Assembly: GCF_000739775.1 (NCBI RefSeq)
Contig: NZ_BBJH01000041.1
Span: forward strand, 1 to 45,798
Source of the DNA: Paraburkholderia heleia NBRC 101817
GTDB taxonomy: Bacteria > Pseudomonadota > Gammaproteobacteria > Burkholderiales > Burkholderiaceae
Reading direction: 5' to 3'
Length of the DNA: 45,798 bases
Made by a program: the position numbers and the translations under genes. The notes under the pieces are model-generated. The model saw nothing but the letters and a program-made list of their open reading frames with translations. It had not been told where the DNA came from and searched no databases. Position 1 is the first letter of the stretch, and every line of letters begins with the position of its first letter. This document shows, one piece after another, positions 1 to 10,401 of this stretch.

Positions 1-215
1 AGGAGGTAGCGGGTGAATTGGAGGACATCGGAGCGTTATGTGTTTGGACCGCAAGTGCCCGCACGTTCGTTGACCGGGACGCTCCCTGACGCGCCTCTTT
101 CGAGGCCCTTGCACTTGCCGCTCCGGGCCCTTTCAAAGACCGTCAGCAAGCCGTAACGGCGGTCTGGAAAAGTCGTTATAGTAGCAGGTTTGGTTTTCCT
201 TTCTCCCGCAGGTTC
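1..215 (+). promoter_or_regulatory. Leader/promoter region of uvrA
   Basis: No recognisable gene lies between the left edge and uvrA. A TATAGT hexamer at 177-182 is a reasonable -10 element, which would start the transcript about 27 bases before the uvrA ATG. I could not find a good -35 at the right distance. I saw no LexA-type palindrome (CTG-N10-CAG with an AT-rich centre), so SOS control is not visible here. An AGGAGG at 1-6 precedes a GTG at 13 that opens a 47-codon frame ending at 156; this is treated as a finding, not as a gene. Confidence 0.4.
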
Positions 216-3107
<2,892 letters not shown>

Positions 3108-3174
3108 CCCGCCAGGCGCGCTGACGACCGGGCAGGAAATTTAGCAGTAGAAATAGCTGCAGCAACAACGGGTC

Positions 3175-3192
3175 GGGGGCGCGTGCGCCCCC
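3175..3192. other. Perfect GC-rich inverted repeat upstream of the permease
   Basis: Eight-base arms GGGGGCGC and GCGCCCCC are separated by GT. It lies 68 bases after the uvrA stop and ends just before the GGAGA ribosome-binding site (3201-3205) of the permease. No T-run follows on the plus strand, so a normal intrinsic terminator is unlikely. It could be a transcript hairpin or an operator. Confidence 0.4.
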
Positions 3193-3220
3193 TGAAGTCT
3201 GGAGACGGGATACACCCAAC

Positions 3221-4306
3221 ATGGTCAAGCGCAACGAAGCGACCGAAGATAAACAGGTGCGCGACCTGCGGCCACGGCCGGTCAGGCTCACGAGCGACAT
3301 GAGCCTGCCGAAGCTTTCGGCGGTGGAAATCGGCAGCTATGTGGCCGCGCTCGCCGGCATGCTGGCGGTGCTGCGCCTGAATCTGCTGGGTGCCCTGCTG
3401 GCGGGCATGCTCGTCTTCCAGCTCGTTCATACCATTTCGCCGCTCATCGAGCGGCGCATGTCGAGCAGCCGCGCACGCTGGCTCTCCGTGGTGCTGGTTT
3501 CCATCGTGATCGTGGGCGTGCTCACGGGGCTCACCGTGGGCGTCATCGAGCAGTTCGAAAGCGACGTGCCGAGCGTGCAGAAGGTCATGGCGCAGATGAT
3601 GGCGTTCGTCGACCAGGCGCGCGGGCGCATTCCCGAGTCGATCGCCGCCTATCTGCCCGTGGACGTCGCCCAGATGAAGCTCAAGGCGCTCGCGCTCATG
3701 CACGAGCACGCCACACAGCTCGGCCAGGGCGGCAAGAACGCGGCGCGCATCCTGGGGCATATCGTGATCGGCATGATCATCGGCGCGATCATCGCCATTG
3801 GTGCGCAGAAGAACGCCACGCGGCTGCCGCTTTCCACGGCGTTCGTCGCGCGCGTGTCCCGTTTCGCCGACGCGTTCCGCCGCATCGTGTTCGCGCAGGT
3901 AAAGATTTCGGCCATCAACACGGTGTTCACCGGCCTCTTCCTCCTGCTCGCGCTGCCGCTGTTTCACGCGCCGCTGCCGCTCGCGAAGATGCTGGTCGTG
4001 GTGACCTTCGTGGTGGGCCTGCTGCCCGTGATCGGCAACCTGATCTCGAACACGCTGATCGTCGCCATCGCGCTCACCGTGAGCCTGCCCGCGGCGGTCA
4101 CGGCGCTCGTGTTCCTCATCCTGATCCACAAGCTCGAATACTTCCTGAACGCGCGCATCGTGGGCGGCCAGATCGAGGCGCGCACGTGGGAGCTGCTCGT
4201 CGCCATGCTCGTGATGGAAGCCGCGTTCGGCATTCAAGGCGTGATCGCCGCGCCGATTTTCTACGCGTATATCAAGCGCGAACTGATCTATCTGCGGCTC
4301 GTCTGA
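3221..4306 (+). CDS. AI-2E family transporter (PerM/TqsA-like permease)
   Basis: A 361-residue integral membrane protein of the AI-2E/PerM family. Hydrophobic segments are at roughly residues 36-66, 87-108, 170-195, 225-245, 250-290 and 320-350, with a soluble stretch in the middle, as is typical. The family is named for autoinducer-2 export by E. coli TqsA, but other members move Na+/H+ or have no known substrate, so the substrate here is not known. The ATG at 3221 is favoured by an upstream GGAGA at 3201-3205. A second ATG at 3299 would remove 26 hydrophilic residues and cannot be excluded. It is convergent with narL, 30 bases away. Confidence 0.88.
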   Translation: MVKRNEATEDKQVRDLRPRPVRLTSDMSLPKLSAVEIGSYVAALAGMLAVLRLNLLGALLAGMLVFQLVHTISPLIERRMSSSRARWLSVVLVSIVIVGVLTGLTVGVIEQFESDVPSVQKVMAQMMAFVDQARGRIPESIAAYLPVDVAQMKLKALALMHEHATQLGQGGKNAARILGHIVIGMIIGAIIAIGAQKNATRLPLSTAFVARVSRFADAFRRIVFAQVKISAINTVFTGLFLLLALPLFHAPLPLAKMLVVVTFVVGLLPVIGNLISNTLIVAIALTVSLPAAVTALVFLILIHKLEYFLNARIVGGQIEARTWELLVAMLVMEAAFGIQGVIAAPIFYAYIKRELIYLRLV

Positions 4307-4336
4307 CCCGCTTTCTTCCGAGCCCGCGCGCGGCCC

Positions 4337-5032
4337 TCAGCGCCCGCGCGGCTCGCCGGGCTCGTCGGCCATGCCGTCGTGCCCCATGGCATAGATCGCC
4401 ACCTGCACGCGGCTCGTGAGACCCAGCTTGCGCAGAATGTTGCGCACGTGAATCTTCACCGTGCTCTCCGCCAGGTCGAGCGCGCGTGCGATCTCCTTGT
4501 TGCTCGCGCCGCGCGCCAGTTCGCGCACGATGTCGCGCTCGCGCGCCGTGAGCGTCTCTGCGCTCGCGCGCGCGGCACCGGTCGTGCCGGTCGCGCTGGT
4601 CGACTGTACGGGCTTGCGCATCTGCTCCACGAGCTTAGCCGTCATGTGCTCGGTAATGACCGGCTGGCCGCTCGCGGCCTTGCGGATCGCCGCCACGAGC
4701 GCGTCGGCGTCGATGCTCTTGAGCAGGAAGCCACGCGCGCCCGCGCGCATCGCGGCGGTGAGTTCGTCGGCCTCCTCGGAGACGGTGAGCATCACGACCG
4801 CCGTGTCCGGCAAGTCTTCCACCAGCAGCTGCAGCGTTTCGAGCCCGGAAAGGCCCGGCATGTTCAGGTCGAGCAGGATGACGTCGGGCAAATGCTGCTT
4901 CGCGCGCTTGACGCCTTCCACGCCGTCCGACGCCTCGCCCACCACTTCCAGGTCGGGCTGGCGCTGCAGGAGCGCGCTGACGCCCGAGCGAAAGAGCGTG
5001 TGGTCGTCGATGAGCAGGATGCGGATGGTCAT
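4337..5032 (-). CDS. narL: Nitrate/nitrite response regulator NarL
   Basis: A 231-residue NarL/FixJ-type response regulator. The receiver domain (about 1-125) has acidic residues D9 and D10, the phosphoacceptor D55 in the LLDLNMPG segment, T83 and K105. A LuxR-type helix-turn-helix occupies about 161-217. Lying directly behind narX and beside narGHJI, it is most likely NarL, which activates nar genes in response to nitrate. The frame is open further upstream to 5104, but the ATG at 5032 gives the normal receiver start MTIRILLIDDH. It begins 72 bases after the narX stop, so co-transcription is likely. Confidence 0.94.
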   Translation of the reverse strand: MTIRILLIDDHTLFRSGVSALLQRQPDLEVVGEASDGVEGVKRAKQHLPDVILLDLNMPGLSGLETLQLLVEDLPDTAVVMLTVSEEADELTAAMRAGARGFLLKSIDADALVAAIRKAASGQPVITEHMTAKLVEQMRKPVQSTSATGTTGAARASAETLTARERDIVRELARGASNKEIARALDLAESTVKIHVRNILRKLGLTSRVQVAIYAMGHDGMADEPGEPRGR

Positions 5033-5104
5033 GAGGATCGTTGTCTTGTCGCGATGTCTTCTGATTCTGGTCGTAACGCCATCGGCGAGGTTCATTGGCC
5101 GCAT

Positions 5105-7108
5105 TCACGCGGCCATGCGGCTCGCGGCGGGCAACACGAGTTCGACGCGCGCGCCGCGACCCGGCGTGCTCTGCAGCGTGAGCACGGCGGCAAGGCGCCG
5201 CGCGCGCTCATGCATGATGTGAAAGCCTACATGCGATTCGCCGCGCGATGCGATATCGGCGGGATCGTAGCCCACGCCGTCGTCTTCGATCGTCAGGCGG
5301 AAGTCGCGGGCGTTCACGACGCTCACCTGCACGTGCAGCGCCTCCGCATGCTTGCGCGCATTCGAGAGCGCCTCCTGCAGCACGAAGAGCACCTGCAGCT
5401 GCTGGTCGGGCGGCAGCGGCGGCCCGTCTTCGTCGCGATAGTCGAGCGTCAGCTCCGCGTCCGACTGGCGGCGAAAGCGCGCCACGGTGTCCTCCACGGC
5501 GAGCCGCAGCTTGCCCGGGCCGAGCTTCGTGCGGAAATTCAGCAGCAGTTCGCGCACGTCGTCGTAGCTTTCCTCCACGCCGCCCGCGAGAAGCGGCACG
5601 ATCTCGCGAATCTCGTCGAGGTCGCCTTGCTGCGCCGCCCCATCCAGCAGGTGCACCTGCATCTTCAGAAAGCTCAAGCCTTGCGCGATGCTGTCGTGCA
5701 GCCCCTGAGCGACGAGATTGCGCTCCTCGGACACGGCGAGCTGGCGCCCGAGCGCCACGAGCCGCCGGTTCATGAGCGCGACGCCGAGATGGCGGCCGAG
5801 CGTCTGGAGCAGCTGGACGCCCGACGGCGGCACCTCCCGCTCGCGCCGGAAGTGCAGCGAGAACGTGCCGAGCGTCTCGTTCTGCGCGACGATGGCCGAC
5901 ACCGCGACGCTCACGAAACCCGCCTTCAGGCAGCGCTGCGTGAAAGCGCCGCCATGGCTGCATTCGCCACTGTGGCCGCTTCCGGCCGCGCGCGCGCCTG
6001 GCTGCGCCATCAGGCCGAATACGACCGGCGCCTCGGCCGTGGCGCTGCCGCATGCACAGTCCGCCGCCGGCATGCACTGTTCCGCGCGCGTGATCGATTC
6101 GGGCATGCCTGCCGAGACGAGCAGATGCAGATTGCCGTCATCGGGCGAAACGACGCGCACCGTGCCGCCGTCGGCGTCGAATTCACGCATGACACGCGTG
6201 AGGAAATCGTGGCACAGGCTTTCCGCCGATCCCGGCGTGTTGAGAAACGCCGCCATCTCGTAGAGCGTGGCGAGTTCGCGGTTTTGCGCCGCCAGCTGCG
6301 CGGTCTTGGCGTCCACGCGCTCGGCAAGGTCCTGGTACAGCGCCTGCAGCTCCGCGACCATGCGGTTGAACCCTTGCGTGAGATGACCGAACTCGTCGTA
6401 CGTTTCGACCGGCAAGCGTGTGTCGAACTCGCGCGCCTCGATGCGCGCGAGCCCGTCCTGCAAGCGCTGCACGGGCGCCACGAACCACTGGTAAAGCAGA
6501 TAGACGATCGCCATCGTGCCGACGCACGACAGCGCCGCAAGCGCGACCTGCGAAATGCGCAGCCACGCGGTCTTGCGCGCGTTCTCGCGCTCGATCAGGC
6601 TAACGAGGCTGTTGGCCTCGTCGACGAAGCCGGGCAGCAGGCCGATGTACCTCGAGGGCTCGCCCCCGCTGGCGGCGAGTTCGCTCAGCGCAGCGGGCCT
6701 GAGCGTTTCGTTCCAGGCTGCCGCGACGCGTTCGAACTGGGCGTGGATGCCGGCGTCGGCGGGAAGAAAGAGCGGCCGCGCCGAATCGCCGTCGCGCAGT
6801 TCGCGCAGCGTCTCGTCGAGCTGGCGCATCTGGGCCTCGACTTGCGAGGGCTGGCCGGTGCGGGCTTCCCACAGCGCGATCGCCACGGCGTTCGCGCGCA
6901 TGCGCAGGCTGCCCGCGTCGTTGATCGCGGCGCCGCCGCCTTCGAGCTGCCAGGAGAGCCAGAGCGTGCCGCTGATCATCGCGAGCACGAGCGCGAGCGC
7001 GACCGTAGAGAGCACGACGATGCGCGTGGAGAGGCGCTTCGGGAACGGCGCTTCCTGCGCGCCGGCAGATGCGGCAGATGCGGTTGCGGAATCGGAAGAC
7101 GGAGTCAT
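5105..7108 (-). CDS. narX: Nitrate/nitrite sensor histidine kinase NarX
   Basis: A 667-residue inner-membrane sensor kinase. Transmembrane helices at about 30-50 and 184-208 bracket a periplasmic sensing domain. Right after the first helix is the nitrate-binding P-box (INDAGSLRMR, about 62-71). A HAMP linker (about 205-260) leads to a GAF-like module with cysteines C345, C351, C353, C383 and C393. The HisKA_3 dimerisation domain carries the phosphoacceptor H471 in the GLHDSIAQ motif. The ATPase domain has an N-box near 580-588 and a G-box EDDGVGYD at 608-615. This is the domain order of E. coli NarX, including the Cys cluster that separates NarX from NarQ. The start has no strong Shine-Dalgarno. 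Confidence 0.95.
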   Translation of the reverse strand: MTPSSDSATASAASAGAQEAPFPKRLSTRIVVLSTVALALVLAMISGTLWLSWQLEGGGAAINDAGSLRMRANAVAIALWEARTGQPSQVEAQMRQLDETLRELRDGDSARPLFLPADAGIHAQFERVAAAWNETLRPAALSELAASGGEPSRYIGLLPGFVDEANSLVSLIERENARKTAWLRISQVALAALSCVGTMAIVYLLYQWFVAPVQRLQDGLARIEAREFDTRLPVETYDEFGHLTQGFNRMVAELQALYQDLAERVDAKTAQLAAQNRELATLYEMAAFLNTPGSAESLCHDFLTRVMREFDADGGTVRVVSPDDGNLHLLVSAGMPESITRAEQCMPAADCACGSATAEAPVVFGLMAQPGARAAGSGHSGECSHGGAFTQRCLKAGFVSVAVSAIVAQNETLGTFSLHFRREREVPPSGVQLLQTLGRHLGVALMNRRLVALGRQLAVSEERNLVAQGLHDSIAQGLSFLKMQVHLLDGAAQQGDLDEIREIVPLLAGGVEESYDDVRELLLNFRTKLGPGKLRLAVEDTVARFRRQSDAELTLDYRDEDGPPLPPDQQLQVLFVLQEALSNARKHAEALHVQVSVVNARDFRLTIEDDGVGYDPADIASRGESHVGFHIMHERARRLAAVLTLQSTPGRGARVELVLPAASRMAA

Positions 7109-7300
7109 GGCCGGGACCGGGAATCGGCTGCGCCGAAACGACGGCGCCTATATCGACATTATCTGACGGAGCGCAGCCGATTGCGCACTATGTCGCGGTC
7201 TGCACAGCCAACTGTGACACTATGCGCCAGTTCACCTGCCTCCCCCGGGGGCGAGTCCCGGCGAACCCCGTTGCACCGCCCCCTGCCCTGTGCGCATGGG
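7109..7300 (-). promoter_or_regulatory. narX-narL upstream region
   Basis: This stretch lies between the narI terminator and the narX start and should hold the narXL promoter. A GATAAT hexamer on the minus strand (complement of 7158-7163) is a possible -10. I found no convincing -35 and no FNR palindrome (TTGAT-N4-ATCAA). Confidence 0.3.
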
Positions 7301-7336
7301 AAAAAAGCGGGGAATGCGAGTGTGCTCGCTCCCCGC
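7301..7336 (-). terminator. Intrinsic terminator of the narGHJI operon
   Basis: Read on the minus strand, a GC-rich hairpin pairs GCGGGG (7336-7331) and GCGAG (7329-7325) with CTCGC (7320-7316) and CCCCGC (7312-7307) around a four-base loop, with a small internal bulge. A run of six T follows (7306-7301). It starts 66 bases after the narI stop and separates narGHJI from narXL. Confidence 0.85.
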
Positions 7337-7401
7337 GAAGGACGGCCATCCCCACGACCGTCCGGAGGCAAACTTCAGAGGCAAGCGGCGAACGCTGGCC
7401 G

Positions 7402-8085
7402 CTAGCGGCTGCGCACGAGCTGCCAGGCGCGCGAGAGATAGGCGATCGAGGCGAACCCGCTCCACACGTGCACGAGCCGCGTGAACGGGAAGATCACGAA
7501 CAGCGTCATGCCCATGAAGAGGTGCATGCGGAAGATGAGCGGTGCGTCTGCCACGTAGCTCGCGGCGTCGCCGCGGAACGTGACGATGTGCTGCGCCCAG
7601 GTCATCAGCCGCACCATCATCGCGCCGTCCATATGTGTCGCCGATTCGCCGATGGTGGCAAGCCCGAGCAGCAGCGTGACGAGCAGCCACAACAGCAGCA
7701 CCTTGTCGCCCACGCGCGTCACGGCCGACACGCGCGCGTTCGAAAGCCGCCGGTGCAGCAGGATCGCAAGGCCCACCAGGCACATCGAGCCCATCACGCC
7801 GCCCGCGACCATCGCCACGACCTGCTTGACCGCGTGCGGCACGCCAAGCCAGTCCCACACGGCGACGGGCGTGAGCAGACCGAACAGATGCCCGAAGAAA
7901 AGCCCGAGCACGCCGAGGTGGAAAAGAATATTGCCGAGCCGCAAATGGCCGCGATAGAGCAACTGCGAACTGTCCGCCTTCCACGTGTACTGCTCGCGCT
8001 CGAAGCGCGCGAGACTGCCGAACAGGAAAATGGCGGCGGCAATATACGGATAGATGCCGAACAGAAACTGATTGAACGTGTTCAT
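7402..8085 (-). CDS. narI: Respiratory nitrate reductase gamma subunit (cytochrome b)
   Basis: NarI is the membrane di-heme cytochrome b that oxidises quinol and passes electrons to NarH. The 227-residue length matches the family (E. coli 225). Five hydrophobic helices are visible. Heme ligands expected from the E. coli structure are in place: H56 and H66 in the HLGVLGLFFGH segment, and H188 and H206 near the C-terminus. The open frame extends far upstream, but the ATG at 8085 is right: it overlaps the narJ stop as ATGA, and an AAAGGAA ribosome-binding site precedes it. It is the last gene of narGHJI, followed by an intrinsic terminator. Confidence 0.97.
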   Translation of the reverse strand: MNTFNQFLFGIYPYIAAAIFLFGSLARFEREQYTWKADSSQLLYRGHLRLGNILFHLGVLGLFFGHLFGLLTPVAVWDWLGVPHAVKQVVAMVAGGVMGSMCLVGLAILLHRRLSNARVSAVTRVGDKVLLLWLLVTLLLGLATIGESATHMDGAMMVRLMTWAQHIVTFRGDAASYVADAPLIFRMHLFMGMTLFVIFPFTRLVHVWSGFASIAYLSRAWQLVRSR

Positions 8086-8831
8086 GGCGATTCCTTTGCG
8101 CGGGCAGCCGCGCAGGCAGCCGCGTAGTTGGCCGCGTAGTTGGCCGCGTGGGTAGCCGAAGCAGTCGCGGTGGCCGCGGCAAACTGCGCTCGCGGGTGGA
8201 ACTGCACGACCTGCGGCGAATGGCTCGCGCCGAACGCGTGGATGAGCGGCTCCACCCCGTCCGCGCCGGTGCCGAAGCGTTCGAGCGCCTCGTCCATGTC
8301 GCGCACGGGCGCGCCCACGAGCGGCAGCGGCTCGACATCGGTCAGCCCGCACAGCACCGTGAAAATGCCCGCGTAAGGACTTTCACTCTTCTCGAGCTGA
8401 TTGCCGAGCGCCGCGAGTACGTGAATCGCCTCGCCGAGCAGTACGGCCGCCTCTTCCTCGCCAATCAGGCCGAGCACTTCGAGAAAGAGCGGCACGTAGT
8501 CGGGCAGTTCGCTCGTCGCGACGTCGAGGCCATGATTGCGGTACTCGTCGAGCAGATCGACCATCGCCTGGCCGCGCGCGCGGCTCTCGCCGTGCACGTG
8601 CTCGAACAGATGCAGCGAGTGGCGCGGATTGCGGTCGAAGGTGGCCACGTACGTTTCCTGCGACTCGACGAGCGAGCGCTCGCGCAGCGCCGCGATGAGC
8701 GGTGCCAGTTCGCGCACCGCGAATGCGCCGTTCGGCAGGGCTGCGAGCGCGGCTTCGATCTCGTCGAGTGCGTCGCGCAAGGGCTGCTCGGGATAATCGA
8801 GCAGCGCAGAGAGGACCGGATAAATCGACAT
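8082..8831 (-). CDS. narJ: Nitrate reductase molybdenum cofactor assembly chaperone
   Basis: NarJ is a TorD/NarJ-family chaperone that binds apo-NarG and allows cofactor insertion before membrane docking; it is not part of the final enzyme. The protein has 249 residues against about 236 in E. coli. The start at 8831 (MSIYPVLSALLDYPEQ) has a good GGAGGA ribosome-binding site and lies 16 bases past the narH stop. The last 30 or so residues are an alanine-rich tail built from four-residue units (ANYA, ANYA, AACA, AARA) encoded by a 12-bp tandem repeat. This tail is not expected for the family and is probably dispensable. Confidence 0.94.
   Translation of the reverse strand: MSIYPVLSALLDYPEQPLRDALDEIEAALAALPNGAFAVRELAPLIAALRERSLVESQETYVATFDRNPRHSLHLFEHVHGESRARGQAMVDLLDEYRNHGLDVATSELPDYVPLFLEVLGLIGEEEAAVLLGEAIHVLAALGNQLEKSESPYAGIFTVLCGLTDVEPLPLVGAPVRDMDEALERFGTGADGVEPLIHAFGASHSPQVVQFHPRAQFAAATATASATHAANYAANYAAACAAARAKESP
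8104..8163. repeat. 12-bp tandem repeat within the narJ 3' end
   Basis: Five consecutive 12-base units with diverging copies start at 8104, 8116, 8128, 8140 and 8152. The middle units share the core GCCGCGT. Each unit encodes four residues of the NarJ tail, so copy-number change would keep the frame. Confidence 0.8.
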
Positions 8832-8847
8832 GATGGTGTCCTCCCGC

Positions 8848-10401
8848 TCAGGCTTCGGACGGCGTCTTGCGACGCGACTTCGGCATATCGACATACACCA
8901 CGCTGCCTTCGACCTTCGAGCCGAACAGCGACCCCTCGGAGACGCCGCCCGAACACCCGTTGCCGAACGAGAAGCCGCAACTGCCCTTCTCGTTGAACGA
9001 GTCTTCGACCATTTCCTTGTGCGACGACGGCACGACGAAGCGGTCCTCGTAGTTCGCGATCGCCATGGTGCGGTACATGTCCTCGACCTGCCCGGGCGTA
9101 AGGCCCGCGCGCGCGAGAAGCGCGTCGTCGTTCACGCCGTCCACGGTCTGGGTGCGCTTGTAGGCGCGCATCGCCAGCATGCGGTTGAGCGCCGAAATCA
9201 CGGGCTTTTCGTCGCCGGCGGTGAGCAGGTTGGCGAGATAGCGCATGGGAATGCGCAGGCTCGCCACGTCGGGAATCACGCCGTCCATGCCGATATGGCC
9301 CGCGTCCGCGGCCGACTGGATCGGCGAAAGCGGCGGCACGTACCAGACCATCGGCAGCGTGCGGTACTCGGGGTGCAGCGGGAACGCGATCTTCCACTCG
9401 ACCGCCATGCGGTACACGGGCGAACGCACGGCGGCGTCGAGCCAGCTCTGAGGCACGCCCTGCTTGAGTGCCTCGCGCCGCACCTCCGGGTCGTGCGGAT
9501 CGAGGAACACGTCGAGCTGGGACTGATACAGGTCCTGCGTCGATTCAACCGAGGCCGCCTCGCTGATGCGGTCCGCGTCGTACAGCATCACGCCCAGATA
9601 GCGGATGCGGCCCACGCACGTTTCCGAGCAGACGGTAGGCTGCCCCGCCTCGATGCGCGGATAGCAGAAGATGCACTTCTCGGCCTTGCCGCTCTTCCAG
9701 TTGAAGTACATCTTCTTGTACGGGCAACCCGAGATGCACATGCGCCAGCCACGGCACTTGTCCTGGTCGACGAGCACGATGCCGTCGTCTTCGCGCTTGT
9801 ACACCGAGCCCGAGGGGCACGACGCGACGCACGCGGGATTCAGGCAGTGCTCGCACAGGCGCGGCAGATACATCATGAAAGTGTTCTCGAAGCTCGAGTA
9901 CATCTCCTTCTGCACGTTCTCGAACAGCTTGTCGCGGCTGCGCGAGGCGAACTCGCCGCCCAGGTCGTCCTCCCAGTTGGGCCCCCAATGGATCTTCTCC
10001 ATCTTCTTGCCGGTGATGACCGACACGGGGCGCGCGGTGGGCGGCGTCTGCGAGAGGCGCGCCTTCTGCAAATGCTCGTAGTCGTACGTAAACGGTTCGT
10101 AGTAGTCGTCGATGCCAGGCAGGTTCGGGTTCGCGAACAGGTTGGCCAGCACCTTGAGCTTCGGGCCCTGGCGCGGTTCGATCTTGCCGTTCGGGTTGCG
10201 GACCCAGCCGCCGTTCCACTTCTCCTGGTTCTCCCATTCCTTCGGATAGCCGATGCCGGGCTTCGTCTCGACGTTGTTGAACCACGCGTACTCGACGCCG
10301 TCGCGCGACGTCCACACGTTCTTGCACGTGACGGAGCACGTATGGCAGCCGATGCACTTGTCGAGGTTCAGGACCATCGCCACCTGGGCGCGGATTTTCA
10401 T
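8848..10401 (-). CDS. narH: Respiratory nitrate reductase beta subunit (iron-sulfur protein)
   Basis: NarH is the electron-transfer subunit with four Fe-S clusters, linking NarI hemes to the NarG molybdenum centre on the cytoplasmic side. The 517 residues match E. coli (512). All four Cys groups are present: C16/C19/C22/C26; C183/C186/C191/C195; C216/C222/C226, with W219 replacing one Cys, the signature of the [3Fe-4S] cluster; and C243/C246/C258/C262. The start at 10401 (MKIRAQVAMVLNLDKC) overlaps the narG stop as ATGA, so translation is probably coupled. Confidence 0.98.
   Translation of the reverse strand: MKIRAQVAMVLNLDKCIGCHTCSVTCKNVWTSRDGVEYAWFNNVETKPGIGYPKEWENQEKWNGGWVRNPNGKIEPRQGPKLKVLANLFANPNLPGIDDYYEPFTYDYEHLQKARLSQTPPTARPVSVITGKKMEKIHWGPNWEDDLGGEFASRSRDKLFENVQKEMYSSFENTFMMYLPRLCEHCLNPACVASCPSGSVYKREDDGIVLVDQDKCRGWRMCISGCPYKKMYFNWKSGKAEKCIFCYPRIEAGQPTVCSETCVGRIRYLGVMLYDADRISEAASVESTQDLYQSQLDVFLDPHDPEVRREALKQGVPQSWLDAAVRSPVYRMAVEWKIAFPLHPEYRTLPMVWYVPPLSPIQSAADAGHIGMDGVIPDVASLRIPMRYLANLLTAGDEKPVISALNRMLAMRAYKRTQTVDGVNDDALLARAGLTPGQVEDMYRTMAIANYEDRFVVPSSHKEMVEDSFNEKGSCGFSFGNGCSGGVSEGSLFGSKVEGSVVYVDMPKSRRKTPSEA

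Noticed and set aside
5033..5104. Upstream extension of narL
   Set aside because: The extra 24 residues are basic and unlike any receiver-domain start; the ATG at 5032 gives the standard opening.
4379..7405. A 1008-codon plus-strand open frame across narL and narX
   Set aside because: It is antisense to two clearly identified genes, spans their boundary and has no domain or ribosome-binding site.
8101..8165. The 12-bp tandem repeats as a CRISPR array
   Set aside because: Units are contiguous, with no spacers, and lie in frame within narJ.
8086..8352. Upstream extension of narI
   Set aside because: The 89 extra residues are Arg/Gly-rich and overlap narJ; the ATGA junction with an AAAGGAA site marks the real start.
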